From the NCBI GenBank assembly GCA_031290985.1, contig JARLJW010000021.1, positions 1 through 55,649 of the forward strand: DNA of 55,649 nucleotides. Direction: 5' to 3'. The notes beneath the pieces were generated by a model that saw only the letters and a list, made by a program, of their open reading frames with translations, had not been told where the DNA came from and did not search any database. How positions within the stretch are numbered: the stretch's first letter is position 1; each line of letters starts with the position of its first letter. Of this stretch, positions 17,301 through 24,025 are shown one piece after another. The translations under genes and the position numbers were made by a program. Source of the stretch: Verrucomicrobiia bacterium. GTDB lineage: Bacteria > Verrucomicrobiota > Verrucomicrobiia > Limisphaerales > UBA11358.

Positions 17301-17763
17301 CGGGAACAAAGCATTCGTCGTCCGGTGAAATGCCGGACTTCTTGCCGTCGCTGGCATAGGGTTCCCCGGCAACCACGATGGGCAAAATATTTTCTCCCCG
17401 CCCGAGCTGCTTGAAATAACGCACCGCTTCATTCACATGCAGGCTTTTCGCTGAACGCGGCGAACAGACCACGACCAGGCAGATGGATTGCTCCAATGCT
17501 TTCCGAATGTCTTCGCTCAGGCCGGCGTCCCCGGGTTGTTCCTCATCATCCTGGAAAATGGGGTGGATCCGTTCGGGAATGATTTCACCCCGGCTGTTGA
17601 CCTGGCCGGCGAAATCCTTGGGCACGGGAAAATTCTTGAGTGCGTTGTGCAACCAATCGCCCCAGCACAGGCTGCTGACATCCGGTGCGTCCGGGCGCTG
17701 CCCGCGATTGTCCTGGTGGCTAAAGCTCAGGAACGCCCAATATTTATTTCCGTCATCCGTCAT
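14392..17763 (-). CDS. TIR domain - coiled coil - membrane helix - W/DP-repeat protein
   Basis: A 1123-residue multidomain protein. Residues 1-195 are TIR-like: 'YWAFLSFSHQDNR', 'IHPIFQDDEE', 'LSEDIRKALEQSICLVVVCSP', 'SAKSLHVNEAVRYFKQLG' and 'ILPIVVAGEP'. Glu112 is placed like the catalytic Glu of NADase TIRs. Residues ~230-505 form a long heptad coiled coil built from units like 'REAQNQA'. A single hydrophobic helix (about 508-527, 'VLALIAVLAALAASIAWW') follows. Residues ~605-1120 are degenerate ~36-residue helical repeats of the form W..DP.AA..W...LP. It stands alone: 94 bp downstream and ~240 bp upstream hold no gene. A membrane-anchored sensor with a TIR effector, possibly in defence or cell signalling, is an inference. 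Enzymatic activity cannot be told from sequence. Confidence 0.8.
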   Translation of the reverse strand: MTDDGNKYWAFLSFSHQDNRGQRPDAPDVSSLCWGDWLHNALKNFPVPKDFAGQVNSRGEIIPERIHPIFQDDEEQPGDAGLSEDIRKALEQSICLVVVCSPRSAKSLHVNEAVRYFKQLGRGENILPIVVAGEPYASDGKKSGISPDDECFVPAMRHAVRPDGTIDPARRAGKCIFVDARHGANKREILAKDHRNAEADLEMAKTQLIALLIGVGFNGLWWREQKRHFFDLAETQQQAREALRQVEEAQRQLQAAQREVREAQSKALEAQNLPRDIHNQIQEAQNQALAARNQAGEAQKQFQEFQNKFRETQAQLEEARNRALAAESKVLEAQNQAREALQQLEETRHQAREAQSKVLEIQNQPPEVPNPIQIQEAQSQVQEARNRAQTAQSQLEETQKQAQEAQDKFLEAQRQVQELQSQARSVQSELVEARNQVREVQGQVLEAQKQAREAQNKVQEIQNQTRDVQGRIKESADKAVEAQNQARTAQAQVQEIQKKSQAARRLAKVLALIAVLAALAASIAWWQRKIATQALAKAATTEAGEAGPLNREQIQQALQKNRGAGPEESQFRSLDALAARVPAEEISNTLAAAAAILDDPQRSHFQEQLVDFWAKTNAPAAFDWSCQLTNIDSRQYALEKIVPATAADAFTNTLARLNDLKPVPDEQIYTLLFQRWATKDPVQAIEQRQTIPGQDATGQILSTILEVWADQQPEAALKWLEAQPDSEALPAGTWRNLMIAGLFDVWAAKDLAAATSACQQLPDGTAKEKAWEFVLSRRIEADPASAADDVTNLPAGNFRQAAIGELCNRWTATNVLAWAQSLPAEAERIAAINQVIANCADKDPQSAVQFTNVLADLSGTTLGKIATAWSRRDLNATTNWVASLPDGEKKDAALLALAETWVQRDPQGMVTYALGLPAGDTQTRYLTAACRQLALRDLPGTVELLQPLADAELRQSILEEAARNCDLPHLEQAAKYITAMPADADQKAAIKGLVANWTTFDPEAAVNWLVSFPETNAQPEPVQSVIKAWSQREPAAVAQWLAKTPAGTASDGTVSAFLEGAVEQYPAFAWQWTQSVTDDAKRQKFQLQIARQWMKSDPSAALAWINGLELPDKIKQQLKGALP

Positions 17764-18002
17764 AATGAATCTTGTAATCTCTGTGCCTTGGTGCGCCGGG
17801 TTTCATTTTGTGATGAAACTGGCCATGCGCAGCGGGCCAGAATACGTTCTTTGGGCACAAGATTCAATTCTTCGCTGAAGAGTTTATGCGATGAAAACCC
17901 GCCTGCCAGGGAGGGGTGATATGGAGCCTTCCATTCATTGACCGGGCAGGGAGGATGGTCGCTTACCTTGCTTTCAAATCACATCCGCGGATTTCTTAAA
18001 CT

Positions 18003-19337
18003 TCACCCTCCCAGCGTCGTCGGATCCGTCACGTCGCCCTTGTTGTAGTCCACATACGCCTCGGTCAAATCGCACGCATACATCACCGCCTTCGCCTTGC
18101 CGAGGTTCAGGTTGATGTGCAGGTCAAATTCCTTTGGCGCAACAGCGATGCACAATTGCTTGAACGTCGCCTTGGTCGGTTGTCCGTGTTTCAGGCTCCA
18201 TAAAACTTTCGCCTTGGCCGGCGCGCTGTAGCCGATGTCGATTTTCTCCTCCGCCACCGTCGCGGCGGAATAGCCGATGGCATCGATGATGCGGCCCCAG
18301 TTCGGGTCGCCGCCGTGCCAGCTCGTCTTCACCAGCGCGCTGTTCGCCACCGCGCGCGCGGCCGCGTCCGCATCCTGGATTGTCTTCGCGCCGTTCACGC
18401 GCACCGTCACCACGCGATGAACCCCCTCGCCATCGCGCACAATCATCTTCGCCAGCTCCAGGCAAACATGGTTCAAGGCCGCCTGGAAAATCCCCAGTTT
18501 TGCATTTTTAGCCGTTAATTTTTCATTTCCGGCAAGACCATTGGCCAGGACGAGCACCGTGTCATTGGTGCTCATGTCGCCATCCACGGTGATGCGGTTA
18601 AAACTGTGCGCCACGGCCTCGTTCAAGGCCGCCTGCAAAACCTTTTGATCAATCGCCACGTCGGTCGTGATGAACCCAAGCATCGTGGCATGCAATCCGC
18701 CATGCGGCAGCGCCGCCGGTCGCGCGCCGGTCGCGCTCATGCCCGGCTGGATCATCCCCGCGCCCTTGCAGATGCCGCCGATGCGCACCGTGTGCCGGCC
18801 GAGTTTAAATTCCACCGCGACCTGTTTCGGCTTCGTGTCGCTGGTCATGATGGCTTCCGTGGCGCGGTCGGCGTGGGCCGCCGTGCCGCCGAGTTCCATC
18901 GCGGCTTCCAGGATGCCCGCGCGGATGTTGTCCATCGGCATCGTCACGCCAATACGGCCTGTCGAGCCGACCAATCCGCGGCCCGCTGAAAGCGCCAGGG
19001 TCTTTTCCGTGAAGGAAACCATTTCGCGCGCATCCGCCATGCCCTGTTTGCCGGTGCAGGCGTTGGCATTGCCGGAATTCACCACGACCACCTGCGCGGT
19101 TCCTTTTTTCATGCGCTCCATGCAGACCTTCACCGGTGCGGCGCACACCTGATTGGTCGTGAACATGCCGGCGACCGTCGCGGGAGCTTCGGACACGATC
19201 AGCGCGAGGTCGCGCTTCTGGCCCTTGTTCGAGCCCTTGCCCGTGCCGAGTTTTTTGATGTCGCAAAACACGCCGCTGGCGAGAAAGCCGGTGGGCGCAA
19301 CGATGCAACCTTTGATGGTTTTCAGTTTCAATTTCAT
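18003..19337 (-). CDS. argJ: ArgJ: ornithine acetyltransferase / N-acetylglutamate synthase
   Basis: A 444-residue ArgJ, which recycles the acetyl group from N-acetylornithine to glutamate in arginine synthesis. The precursor self-cleaves before a Thr in 'HATMLGFITTD' (Thr218). 'GNANACTGKQG', 'GGICKGAGMI' and 'ITVDGDMSTNDT' are family hallmarks, and the C-terminus 'KGDVTDPTTLGG' is intact. About 15 residues (SATGARPAALPHGGL) lie between 'MIQPGM' and the cleavage site, where most ArgJ proteins run on directly, so the processing loop is enlarged. The C-terminal side is followed by a gene-free 240 bp. argC lies ~1.8 kb upstream on the same strand, with two other genes in between. Confidence 0.95.
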   Translation of the reverse strand: MKLKLKTIKGCIVAPTGFLASGVFCDIKKLGTGKGSNKGQKRDLALIVSEAPATVAGMFTTNQVCAAPVKVCMERMKKGTAQVVVVNSGNANACTGKQGMADAREMVSFTEKTLALSAGRGLVGSTGRIGVTMPMDNIRAGILEAAMELGGTAAHADRATEAIMTSDTKPKQVAVEFKLGRHTVRIGGICKGAGMIQPGMSATGARPAALPHGGLHATMLGFITTDVAIDQKVLQAALNEAVAHSFNRITVDGDMSTNDTVLVLANGLAGNEKLTAKNAKLGIFQAALNHVCLELAKMIVRDGEGVHRVVTVRVNGAKTIQDADAAARAVANSALVKTSWHGGDPNWGRIIDAIGYSAATVAEEKIDIGYSAPAKAKVLWSLKHGQPTKATFKQLCIAVAPKEFDLHINLNLGKAKAVMYACDLTEAYVDYNKGDVTDPTTLGG

Positions 19338-19340
19338 TTT

Positions 19341-20141
19341 TTAACGAACGGACTTTGAATCATCCAAAACAATTTCTCCCCGAAGGTAAAGCACAGCTTT
19401 GCCGCCGATGCGCACCCGGTCACCGGCCAGCTCGCAAAACAGCTCGCCGCCGCGCGCCGAAATCTGCCGCGCAAACAACTTTGTCCTGCCCAGCCGCGCC
19501 GCCCAATACGGCATCAGTGTGCAATGCGCCGAGCCCGTGACCGGGTCTTCATCAATGCCCGCCGCCGGCGCAAAAAAGCGCGACACAAAATCGCAGTCCT
19601 CGCCCGGCGCCGTGGCGATGACACCCCGTGCCGCCAGCGTTTTCAACACCGCAAAGTCCGGGCGCAGCGCGCGCACTTCCGCCGCCGTCTGGAACACCGC
19701 CAGAAAATCCTGCGATTTAAAAATCTCCACCGGCGTACGTCCCAGCCCGCGCACCAATGCCTCCGGCATGGCGCAGGTCACACCCGGTCGCACCGGAAAA
19801 TCCAGCGTCAAAATCTCGCCCTCCCGCGACACGCGCAAGATGCCGCTGCGCGAATGGAATTCGATGGTGCCGCCCGCAAAATTCCGCTCCTGAAACATCA
19901 CCAGCGCCGTCGCCAGGGTGGCGTGGCCGCACAAATCCACTTCGATCGTGGGCGTAAACCAGCGCAGATCAAAACCGTTGCCGCGTGGCACCGTGAACGC
20001 CGTCTCCGATAGATTGTTTTCCGCCGCGATGCTTTGCATCGTGGCATCGGGCAGCCACGCGTCGAGCGGGCACACCGCCGCCGGGTTGCCGCGAAAAACT
20101 TCGCCGGCAAAGGCATCCACCTGGTAGCACGGAATCTTCAT
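19341..20141 (-). CDS. PhzF-family isomerase
   Basis: A 266-residue PhzF/diaminopimelate-epimerase-fold protein. N-terminal 'YQVDAFAGEVFRGNPAAVCPL' (in pieces) and 'AAENNLSETAFTV' contain the conserved catalytic Glu region. 'CGHATLATALVM' and 'GIDEDPVTGSAHCTLMPYWA' (in pieces) are typical. Substrate is unknown; the family includes isomerases and epimerases of small acids. It lies three bases after the methyltransferase stop and three bases before argJ, which suggests co-transcription. Confidence 0.92.
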   Translation of the reverse strand: MKIPCYQVDAFAGEVFRGNPAAVCPLDAWLPDATMQSIAAENNLSETAFTVPRGNGFDLRWFTPTIEVDLCGHATLATALVMFQERNFAGGTIEFHSRSGILRVSREGEILTLDFPVRPGVTCAMPEALVRGLGRTPVEIFKSQDFLAVFQTAAEVRALRPDFAVLKTLAARGVIATAPGEDCDFVSRFFAPAAGIDEDPVTGSAHCTLMPYWAARLGRTKLFARQISARGGELFCELAGDRVRIGGKAVLYLRGEIVLDDSKSVR

Positions 20142-20144
20142 CGC

Positions 20145-20996
20145 TCAGAGTTTCACGGCGTCAATCTCCAGCCGCACCATGCGGACGTGGACCTGGTTTT
20201 CCGCATCGGGCGGGTGCTTGCTAAAATAGCGCTGCGTGGCGGCGGTGATAAATTCCTCGCGCACATTTTCCGGCAAGCGCTGCACAAACGGCAGCCACGT
20301 CGTCCGCAGCCACGTCGCAAATCCGTCCGCGCCTGCATAGGTCGCATCTTTCGGTGCGAGCTTGACCGCGTTGATTCTGAAACCGTGGCGCGGCAGCCAT
20401 TTTTCGTAACTGCCCGGCGCGTAAAAAAAGTAAGGCATCGGCATGTGGCGGAAAAATCCGCGCCAGCGTTTCAACCGCATCAATGGGCGCAGCGCCAGAA
20501 AGACCTCGTGGGCGTTGCCCTTGCCGCCGCAGGAAACCACCAGCCGCCCGCCGGGTTTCAAGACGGACGCCGCCCCGCGCAGGATCGCTTCATGATCATC
20601 CACCCAATGCAGCGCGGCGTTGGAAAAAACGACGTCGAACTTCTCCTTGAACTGGATTGCCCGCGCATCACCGATCTTAAAATGGAGGTTGGAAACCTTC
20701 GCCGCGGGAAACGTCTGCTTCGCGAACTGGATCATCTCCGTCGAGGCATCGATGCCGGTCACCGCGCCGCGCGGCACCGCCCGGGCGAGCTCCGCCGTCA
20801 CCTTGCCGTCGCCGCAGCCGACATCCAGGATATGCTCGTCCCCGCGCAGCTTGAGCCGCGCGATGAGTTCGCGCGCCCAGCTTTGTTGCACGACAGAATT
20901 CGCGGCGTAATCCGCCGCGTTCCAAATATTTTTTCCAAGAGACGAAGTCACGGGTCTCAGTTTTTTGCTGATAACAGTTAAATGCAATATGGGCAC
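20145..20996 (-). CDS. SAM-dependent methyltransferase (trans-aconitate methyltransferase-like)
   Basis: A class I methyltransferase, 283 residues from the ATG at 20996. Motifs are 'ILDVGCGDGKVTAELA', 'TGIDASTEMIQFA', 'IGDARAIQF' and 'FDVVFSNAALHWVDDHEAIL', an arrangement seen in Tam (trans-aconitate methyltransferase) and relatives. A GTG at 20949-20951 could be the true start, since the ~15 residues before it (MPILHLTVISKKLRP) look non-conserved. It overlaps nothing and is tightly followed by the phzF-like gene. The substrate is an inference from family resemblance. Confidence 0.85.
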   Translation of the reverse strand: MPILHLTVISKKLRPVTSSLGKNIWNAADYAANSVVQQSWARELIARLKLRGDEHILDVGCGDGKVTAELARAVPRGAVTGIDASTEMIQFAKQTFPAAKVSNLHFKIGDARAIQFKEKFDVVFSNAALHWVDDHEAILRGAASVLKPGGRLVVSCGGKGNAHEVFLALRPLMRLKRWRGFFRHMPMPYFFYAPGSYEKWLPRHGFRINAVKLAPKDATYAGADGFATWLRTTWLPFVQRLPENVREEFITAATQRYFSKHPPDAENQVHVRMVRLEIDAVKL

Positions 20997-21009
20997 AGCA
21001 GCCAGGCAG

Positions 21010-21031
21010 GGCGGGCAGTCCTCTGCCCGCC
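21010..21031. repeat. GC-rich hairpin
   Basis: GGCGGGCAG-TCCT-CTGCCCGCC is a perfect 9-bp stem with a 4-base loop in the gap between argC and the methyltransferase gene. It lacks a T run. It may be one of the genome's intergenic hairpin elements or an mRNA-stabilising structure. Confidence 0.6.
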
Positions 21032-21155
21032 GCTGTTGGCAATGGGCGCATTCTGGTTCACCGCGACGGCGCGCACGGAGTGACGCGCCCCACCTCTGCC
21101 AAGGTTGGCAAGAGCTGCCATGAAGCCTCCATGCGTCATTTTTCGCAAATCAAAC

Positions 21156-22217
21156 TTAAACCAGCCCGGCCGTTTCCGGCCAGCCGCACAAGATGTTGAG
21201 GCTCTGCACCGCCTGGCCGCTCGCGCCCTTTACCAGATTGTCCTCGGCGCTCATCACGATCAACCGGCCCGTGCGCGGATCCAGCCGCCACGCGATTTCG
21301 CAAACATTTGTGCCCACGACATTCTTCGTGTCCGGCAACGCCTTGCCTTCGAGCAACCGCACGAACGGTTCAGCCGCATAAGCTTTGGCGTAACACGCGG
21401 TGATCTTCGCCCCGAGCGCCGCCATTTCTTCCGCCGTGGAAAAATGATTTTCCGGCGCGAGATACAGCGTGGTCAAGATGCCCCGGTTTACGGGGATGAG
21501 GTGCGGCGTGAACTGGATGGTCACCTTCGTTTTCGCGGCGAACGAAAGCTGCTCCTCGATCTCGGACAGGTGCCGGTGCTTCGGCACGCCGTACGGCCGG
21601 ACGCTTTCGTTGCATTCGCAGAACAGGTAATCAATGTCCGCCTTGCGGCCCGCGCCGCTGACGCCGCTCAGGGAGTCGGCGATGATGCCGGACGACTTGA
21701 TGAGCCCCGCCTTGAGCAGCGGGATCAATGGCAGCAAAATGCTCGTCGGGTAGCAGCCCGGTGAAGCGATGAGCAGCGATTTCTTGATTTCGTCCCGGTA
21801 AAACTCCGGCAGGCCGTACACGGATTTTTTCAACAAGTCCGGCGCCGGATGCTCGTGCGCGTAAAACTCTTTGTAAATTTCCGGGCTCTTCAGCCGAAAA
21901 TCCGCGCTCAGATCAATGACCACGCAACCCGCGTTGATGAGCGGGATGGCGTATTCGGCGGCGACGCCGTGGGGCAGGGCGAGGAACACCACATCCGCCT
22001 GTTTCGCGAGCAGCTCGGCATTCGGCTCCACGAAGCGGAGCAGCTTGGATTTGGGGTGGCTCGCAAATTTTGGAAACACCTGCGCCAGCGTCTGCCCCGC
22101 GTTCTGGCGCGAGGTGACGGCCACCAGATCCGCATGCGGATGGTGCAGCAGCAGGTTCACAAGTTCTTCGCCGGAATATCCCGACGCGCCGACAATGGCG
22201 ACTTTCTTAGTTTTCAT
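21156..22217 (-). CDS. argC: ArgC: N-acetyl-gamma-glutamyl-phosphate reductase
   Basis: A 353-residue ArgC that reduces N-acetylglutamyl phosphate in arginine biosynthesis. NADP-binding 'VAIVGASGYSGEELV', the catalytic Cys in 'IASPGCYPTS', 'SGVSGAGRK' and 'LTPHLIPVNRGILTT' with the C-terminal part 'GTNVCEIAWRLDPRTGRLIV' (in pieces) are all intact. It is on the same strand as argJ with phzF-like and methyltransferase genes between. rplM-rpsI lie upstream. Confidence 0.95.
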   Translation of the reverse strand: MKTKKVAIVGASGYSGEELVNLLLHHPHADLVAVTSRQNAGQTLAQVFPKFASHPKSKLLRFVEPNAELLAKQADVVFLALPHGVAAEYAIPLINAGCVVIDLSADFRLKSPEIYKEFYAHEHPAPDLLKKSVYGLPEFYRDEIKKSLLIASPGCYPTSILLPLIPLLKAGLIKSSGIIADSLSGVSGAGRKADIDYLFCECNESVRPYGVPKHRHLSEIEEQLSFAAKTKVTIQFTPHLIPVNRGILTTLYLAPENHFSTAEEMAALGAKITACYAKAYAAEPFVRLLEGKALPDTKNVVGTNVCEIAWRLDPRTGRLIVMSAEDNLVKGASGQAVQSLNILCGWPETAGLV

Positions 22218-22267
22218 TTTCAGATGATTTGACCAAAAATTTACGTTGTTCTCATCAGGAATCTTTT

Positions 22268-22350
22268 TCCGGAGCGCGGCTGTGCGTGAAGCGGCAGCCG
22301 CAGCATTTTCACGTTGCTGCGGCTGGTCTGCGACACAGCCGCGCTCCGGA
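22268..22350. repeat. 83-bp inverted-repeat element A
   Basis: The outer arms TCCGGAGCGCGGCTGTG and CACAGCCGCGCTCCGGA are perfect complements. The inner arms CAGCCGCAGCA and TGCTGCGGCTG also pair. Short unpaired stretches lie between them. It fills the gap between argC and the GNAT gene. It shares TCCGGAGYGCGG/GCAGCA features with the element at 22867-22977. Confidence 0.75.
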
Positions 22351-22367
22351 AGACATGAGCAAAAACA

Positions 22368-22817
22368 TCAGGCACAGTTGTAAGGGTTTTGCGGACAGAT
22401 TTCCATAAAACGTTCGATGTGTTTTATGGACGCAAATCCGAACTGCCGGTACAGCCCGTGGGCATCCGCCGTCCCCAGCAGGAAGCGCCGCAGCCCTTGC
22501 AGTTGCGGATGCGCCTGCACCGCCGCGACGAGCTGCTTGCTGTACCCGTGTCCGCGCTGTTCCTCCACGATGAACACATCCGCCAGCCACGCGAACGTGG
22601 CGGAATCCGTGACCACCCGGGCAAAGCCGATCTGCCTGCCCGCCAGATACACGCCAAAACAGAGCGAATTCTCAATTGAGCGGTTCATGGTCGCCAGCGG
22701 CAGGCCCTTCGCCCAATAGCTGCGCGTGGCCAGAAACTCATGGATCAAGGCGCAATCCAGGAGCTGCTGGTCATCCGAGATCAGCAAGTCACCGGCTTTC
22801 ACTTCATATGGTTTCAT
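22368..22817 (-). CDS. GNAT-family N-acetyltransferase
   Basis: A 149-residue acetyltransferase. The acetyl-CoA loop is 'VEEQRGHGYSKQLVAA' (R-x-x-G-x-G/A type), preceded by 'ARVVTDSATFAWLADVFI', and followed by 'LLGTADAHGLYRQFGF', the usual C-terminal motif B. The chosen ATG at 22815-22817 gives the N-terminus 'MKPYEVKAGDLLIS'. The frame runs upstream to 22973, but that part coincides with repeat element B. Acceptor unknown. Confidence 0.87.
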   Translation of the reverse strand: MKPYEVKAGDLLISDDQQLLDCALIHEFLATRSYWAKGLPLATMNRSIENSLCFGVYLAGRQIGFARVVTDSATFAWLADVFIVEEQRGHGYSKQLVAAVQAHPQLQGLRRFLLGTADAHGLYRQFGFASIKHIERFMEICPQNPYNCA

Positions 22818-22866
22818 ATGCAAATCAAAATAACCTTTGTCCTGACGATTTTCAAAATCCGGCGGC

Positions 22867-22977
22867 CGGAGTGCGCCCGTCCCCGGGCGCAGCAACTTTC
22901 GCGAACCCTGCCGCAGCGAATTCTTGACCGTCCACTTCCATTTGTATGTTGCTGCGGCCGGGGACGGCCGCACTCCG
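22867..22977. repeat. 111-bp inverted-repeat element B
   Basis: Two 30-bp arms (22867-22896 and 22948-22977) are complementary at 28 of 30 positions, starting CGGAGTGCG and ending CGCACTCCG. They enclose ~51 bp. It lies between the GNAT gene and the rpsI terminator and resembles element A in sequence design (GCAGCA core, CCGGAG ends). Confidence 0.75.
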
Positions 22978-23017
22978 TTAAAAACAAAAAACCCGCCGGC
23001 CTGGGCCAGCGGGTTTT
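22976..23017 (-). terminator. rho-independent terminator of rplM-rpsI
   Basis: On the minus strand, AACCCGCTGGCC-CA-GGCCGGCGGGTT forms a 12-bp stem with one G-T pair, followed by TTTTGTTTTT. It starts about 20 bp past the rpsI stop, so it fits as the operon terminator. Confidence 0.88.
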
Positions 23018-23034
23018 GAAACTTTCCGTTGCGA

Positions 23035-23436
23035 TCAACGCTTCGAGAACTGGAAGCGTTTGCGCGCGCCGGGCTGGCCGTACTTTTTGCGCTCGCGTTC
23101 GCGGGGGTCGCGGGTGAGGAAACCCTCCGCCTTCAGCGCGGGGCGCAGGGCGGCGTCGAATTTCAACAGGGCGCGGGAAATGCCGTGGCGCACCGCGCCG
23201 GCCTGGCCGAGCGGACCGCCGCCGCCGACGTTCACGCGCACATCCAGCTTGTCCGCCGTGCCGGTGATGGTCAACGGGGAGGAAACGGTGGCGCGCTGGG
23301 TGTCCAGCGGGAAATAGTTTTCAAACGCGCGGCCGTTGACGGTGATCTTGCCGGTGCCGGTCGCGAGACGCACGCGGGCGATGGCGGTCTTGCGCCGGCC
23401 GGTGCCGAGGAATTCGTTGGTGGTTTTGGTGGCCAT
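23035..23436 (-). CDS. rpsI: 30S ribosomal protein S9
   Basis: A 133-residue S9: '[12 protein letters not shown]', 'GKITVNGR', '[20 protein letters not shown]' (in pieces), and the basic C-terminal '[19 protein letters not shown]' all match. The C-terminal Lys-Arg reaches the decoding centre in other bacteria. Seven bp after rplM on the same strand, as in the usual rplM-rpsI operon, and followed by a strong terminator. Confidence 0.97.
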   Translation of the reverse strand: MATKTTNEFLGTGRRKTAIARVRLATGTGKITVNGRAFENYFPLDTQRATVSSPLTITGTADKLDVRVNVGGGGPLGQAGAVRHGISRALLKFDAALRPALKAEGFLTRDPRERERKKYGQPGARKRFQFSKR

Positions 23437-23443
23437 ACAAAAA

Positions 23444-23878
23444 TCAGTTAGCAGCTTTCAACACGGCCGGCGTCTGCGCGGCGTGATCATGTTTCGGTCC
23501 CTTGAACACTTTCAGCTTGGTCAGCAGGACGCGACCGAGGCGGTTCTTGGGGATCATGCCCTTGACGGCGTGCTCGATGAGAAATTCGGGGTTCTTGGCG
23601 CGCACCTGCTCGACGGTGGCGTATTTTTCGCCGCCCTTCCAGCCGGAATAGCTCATGTATTCCTTGGCCAGCTCCTTCTTGCCGGAGACCTTGACCTTCT
23701 CGGCGTTGACGACGATGACAAAGTCGCCGGCGTCGAGGTGGGCGGTGTAAACCGGTTTGTTTTTACCGCGCAAAATGTCGGCAACCTGCACGGCCAGACG
23801 GCCAAGCACGGCGCCATCGGCATCGATGACGTGCCACTTACGCTGGTCCAGATTAACTTTCGGCAAATGCGTTTTCAT
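23444..23878 (-). CDS. rplM: 50S ribosomal protein L13
   Basis: A 144-residue L13, first gene of the rplM-rpsI operon. '[22 protein letters not shown]', written here in shortened form, and 'KMLPKNRLGR'-type '[19 protein letters not shown]' are clear hallmarks. ATG at 23876-23878 has a -35/-10 pair upstream (23904-23931). Confidence 0.97.
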   Translation of the reverse strand: MKTHLPKVNLDQRKWHVIDADGAVLGRLAVQVADILRGKNKPVYTAHLDAGDFVIVVNAEKVKVSGKKELAKEYMSYSGWKGGEKYATVEQVRAKNPEFLIEHAVKGMIPKNRLGRVLLTKLKVFKGPKHDHAAQTPAVLKAAN

Positions 23879-23903
23879 TCAAATTCCAATCAAAGGGACG
23901 CGG

Positions 23904-23931
23904 AATTTATCAAACGGACATATAAAGTCAA
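23904..23931 (-). promoter_or_regulatory. probable rplM promoter
   Basis: On the minus strand TTGACT (23926-23931) and TAAATT (23904-23909) are separated by 16 bp. This would start transcription about 19 bp before the rplM ATG. The -10 matches only four of six consensus bases. Confidence 0.45.
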
Positions 23932-24025
23932 CAGGCAATTCACCTTGTCTTGGGAAGGGTTGTCCGGTAAAAAGCCATGAGTGCCGAAGTTGTTTCGGAC
24001 ATAACCCACAACCTCAGGAAAACCC

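Noticed and set aside
15697..17328. 543-residue plus-strand frame rich in Leu and Phe
   Set aside because: It is the mirror of the coiled-coil repeat of the TIR gene; repeat composition keeps the frame open.
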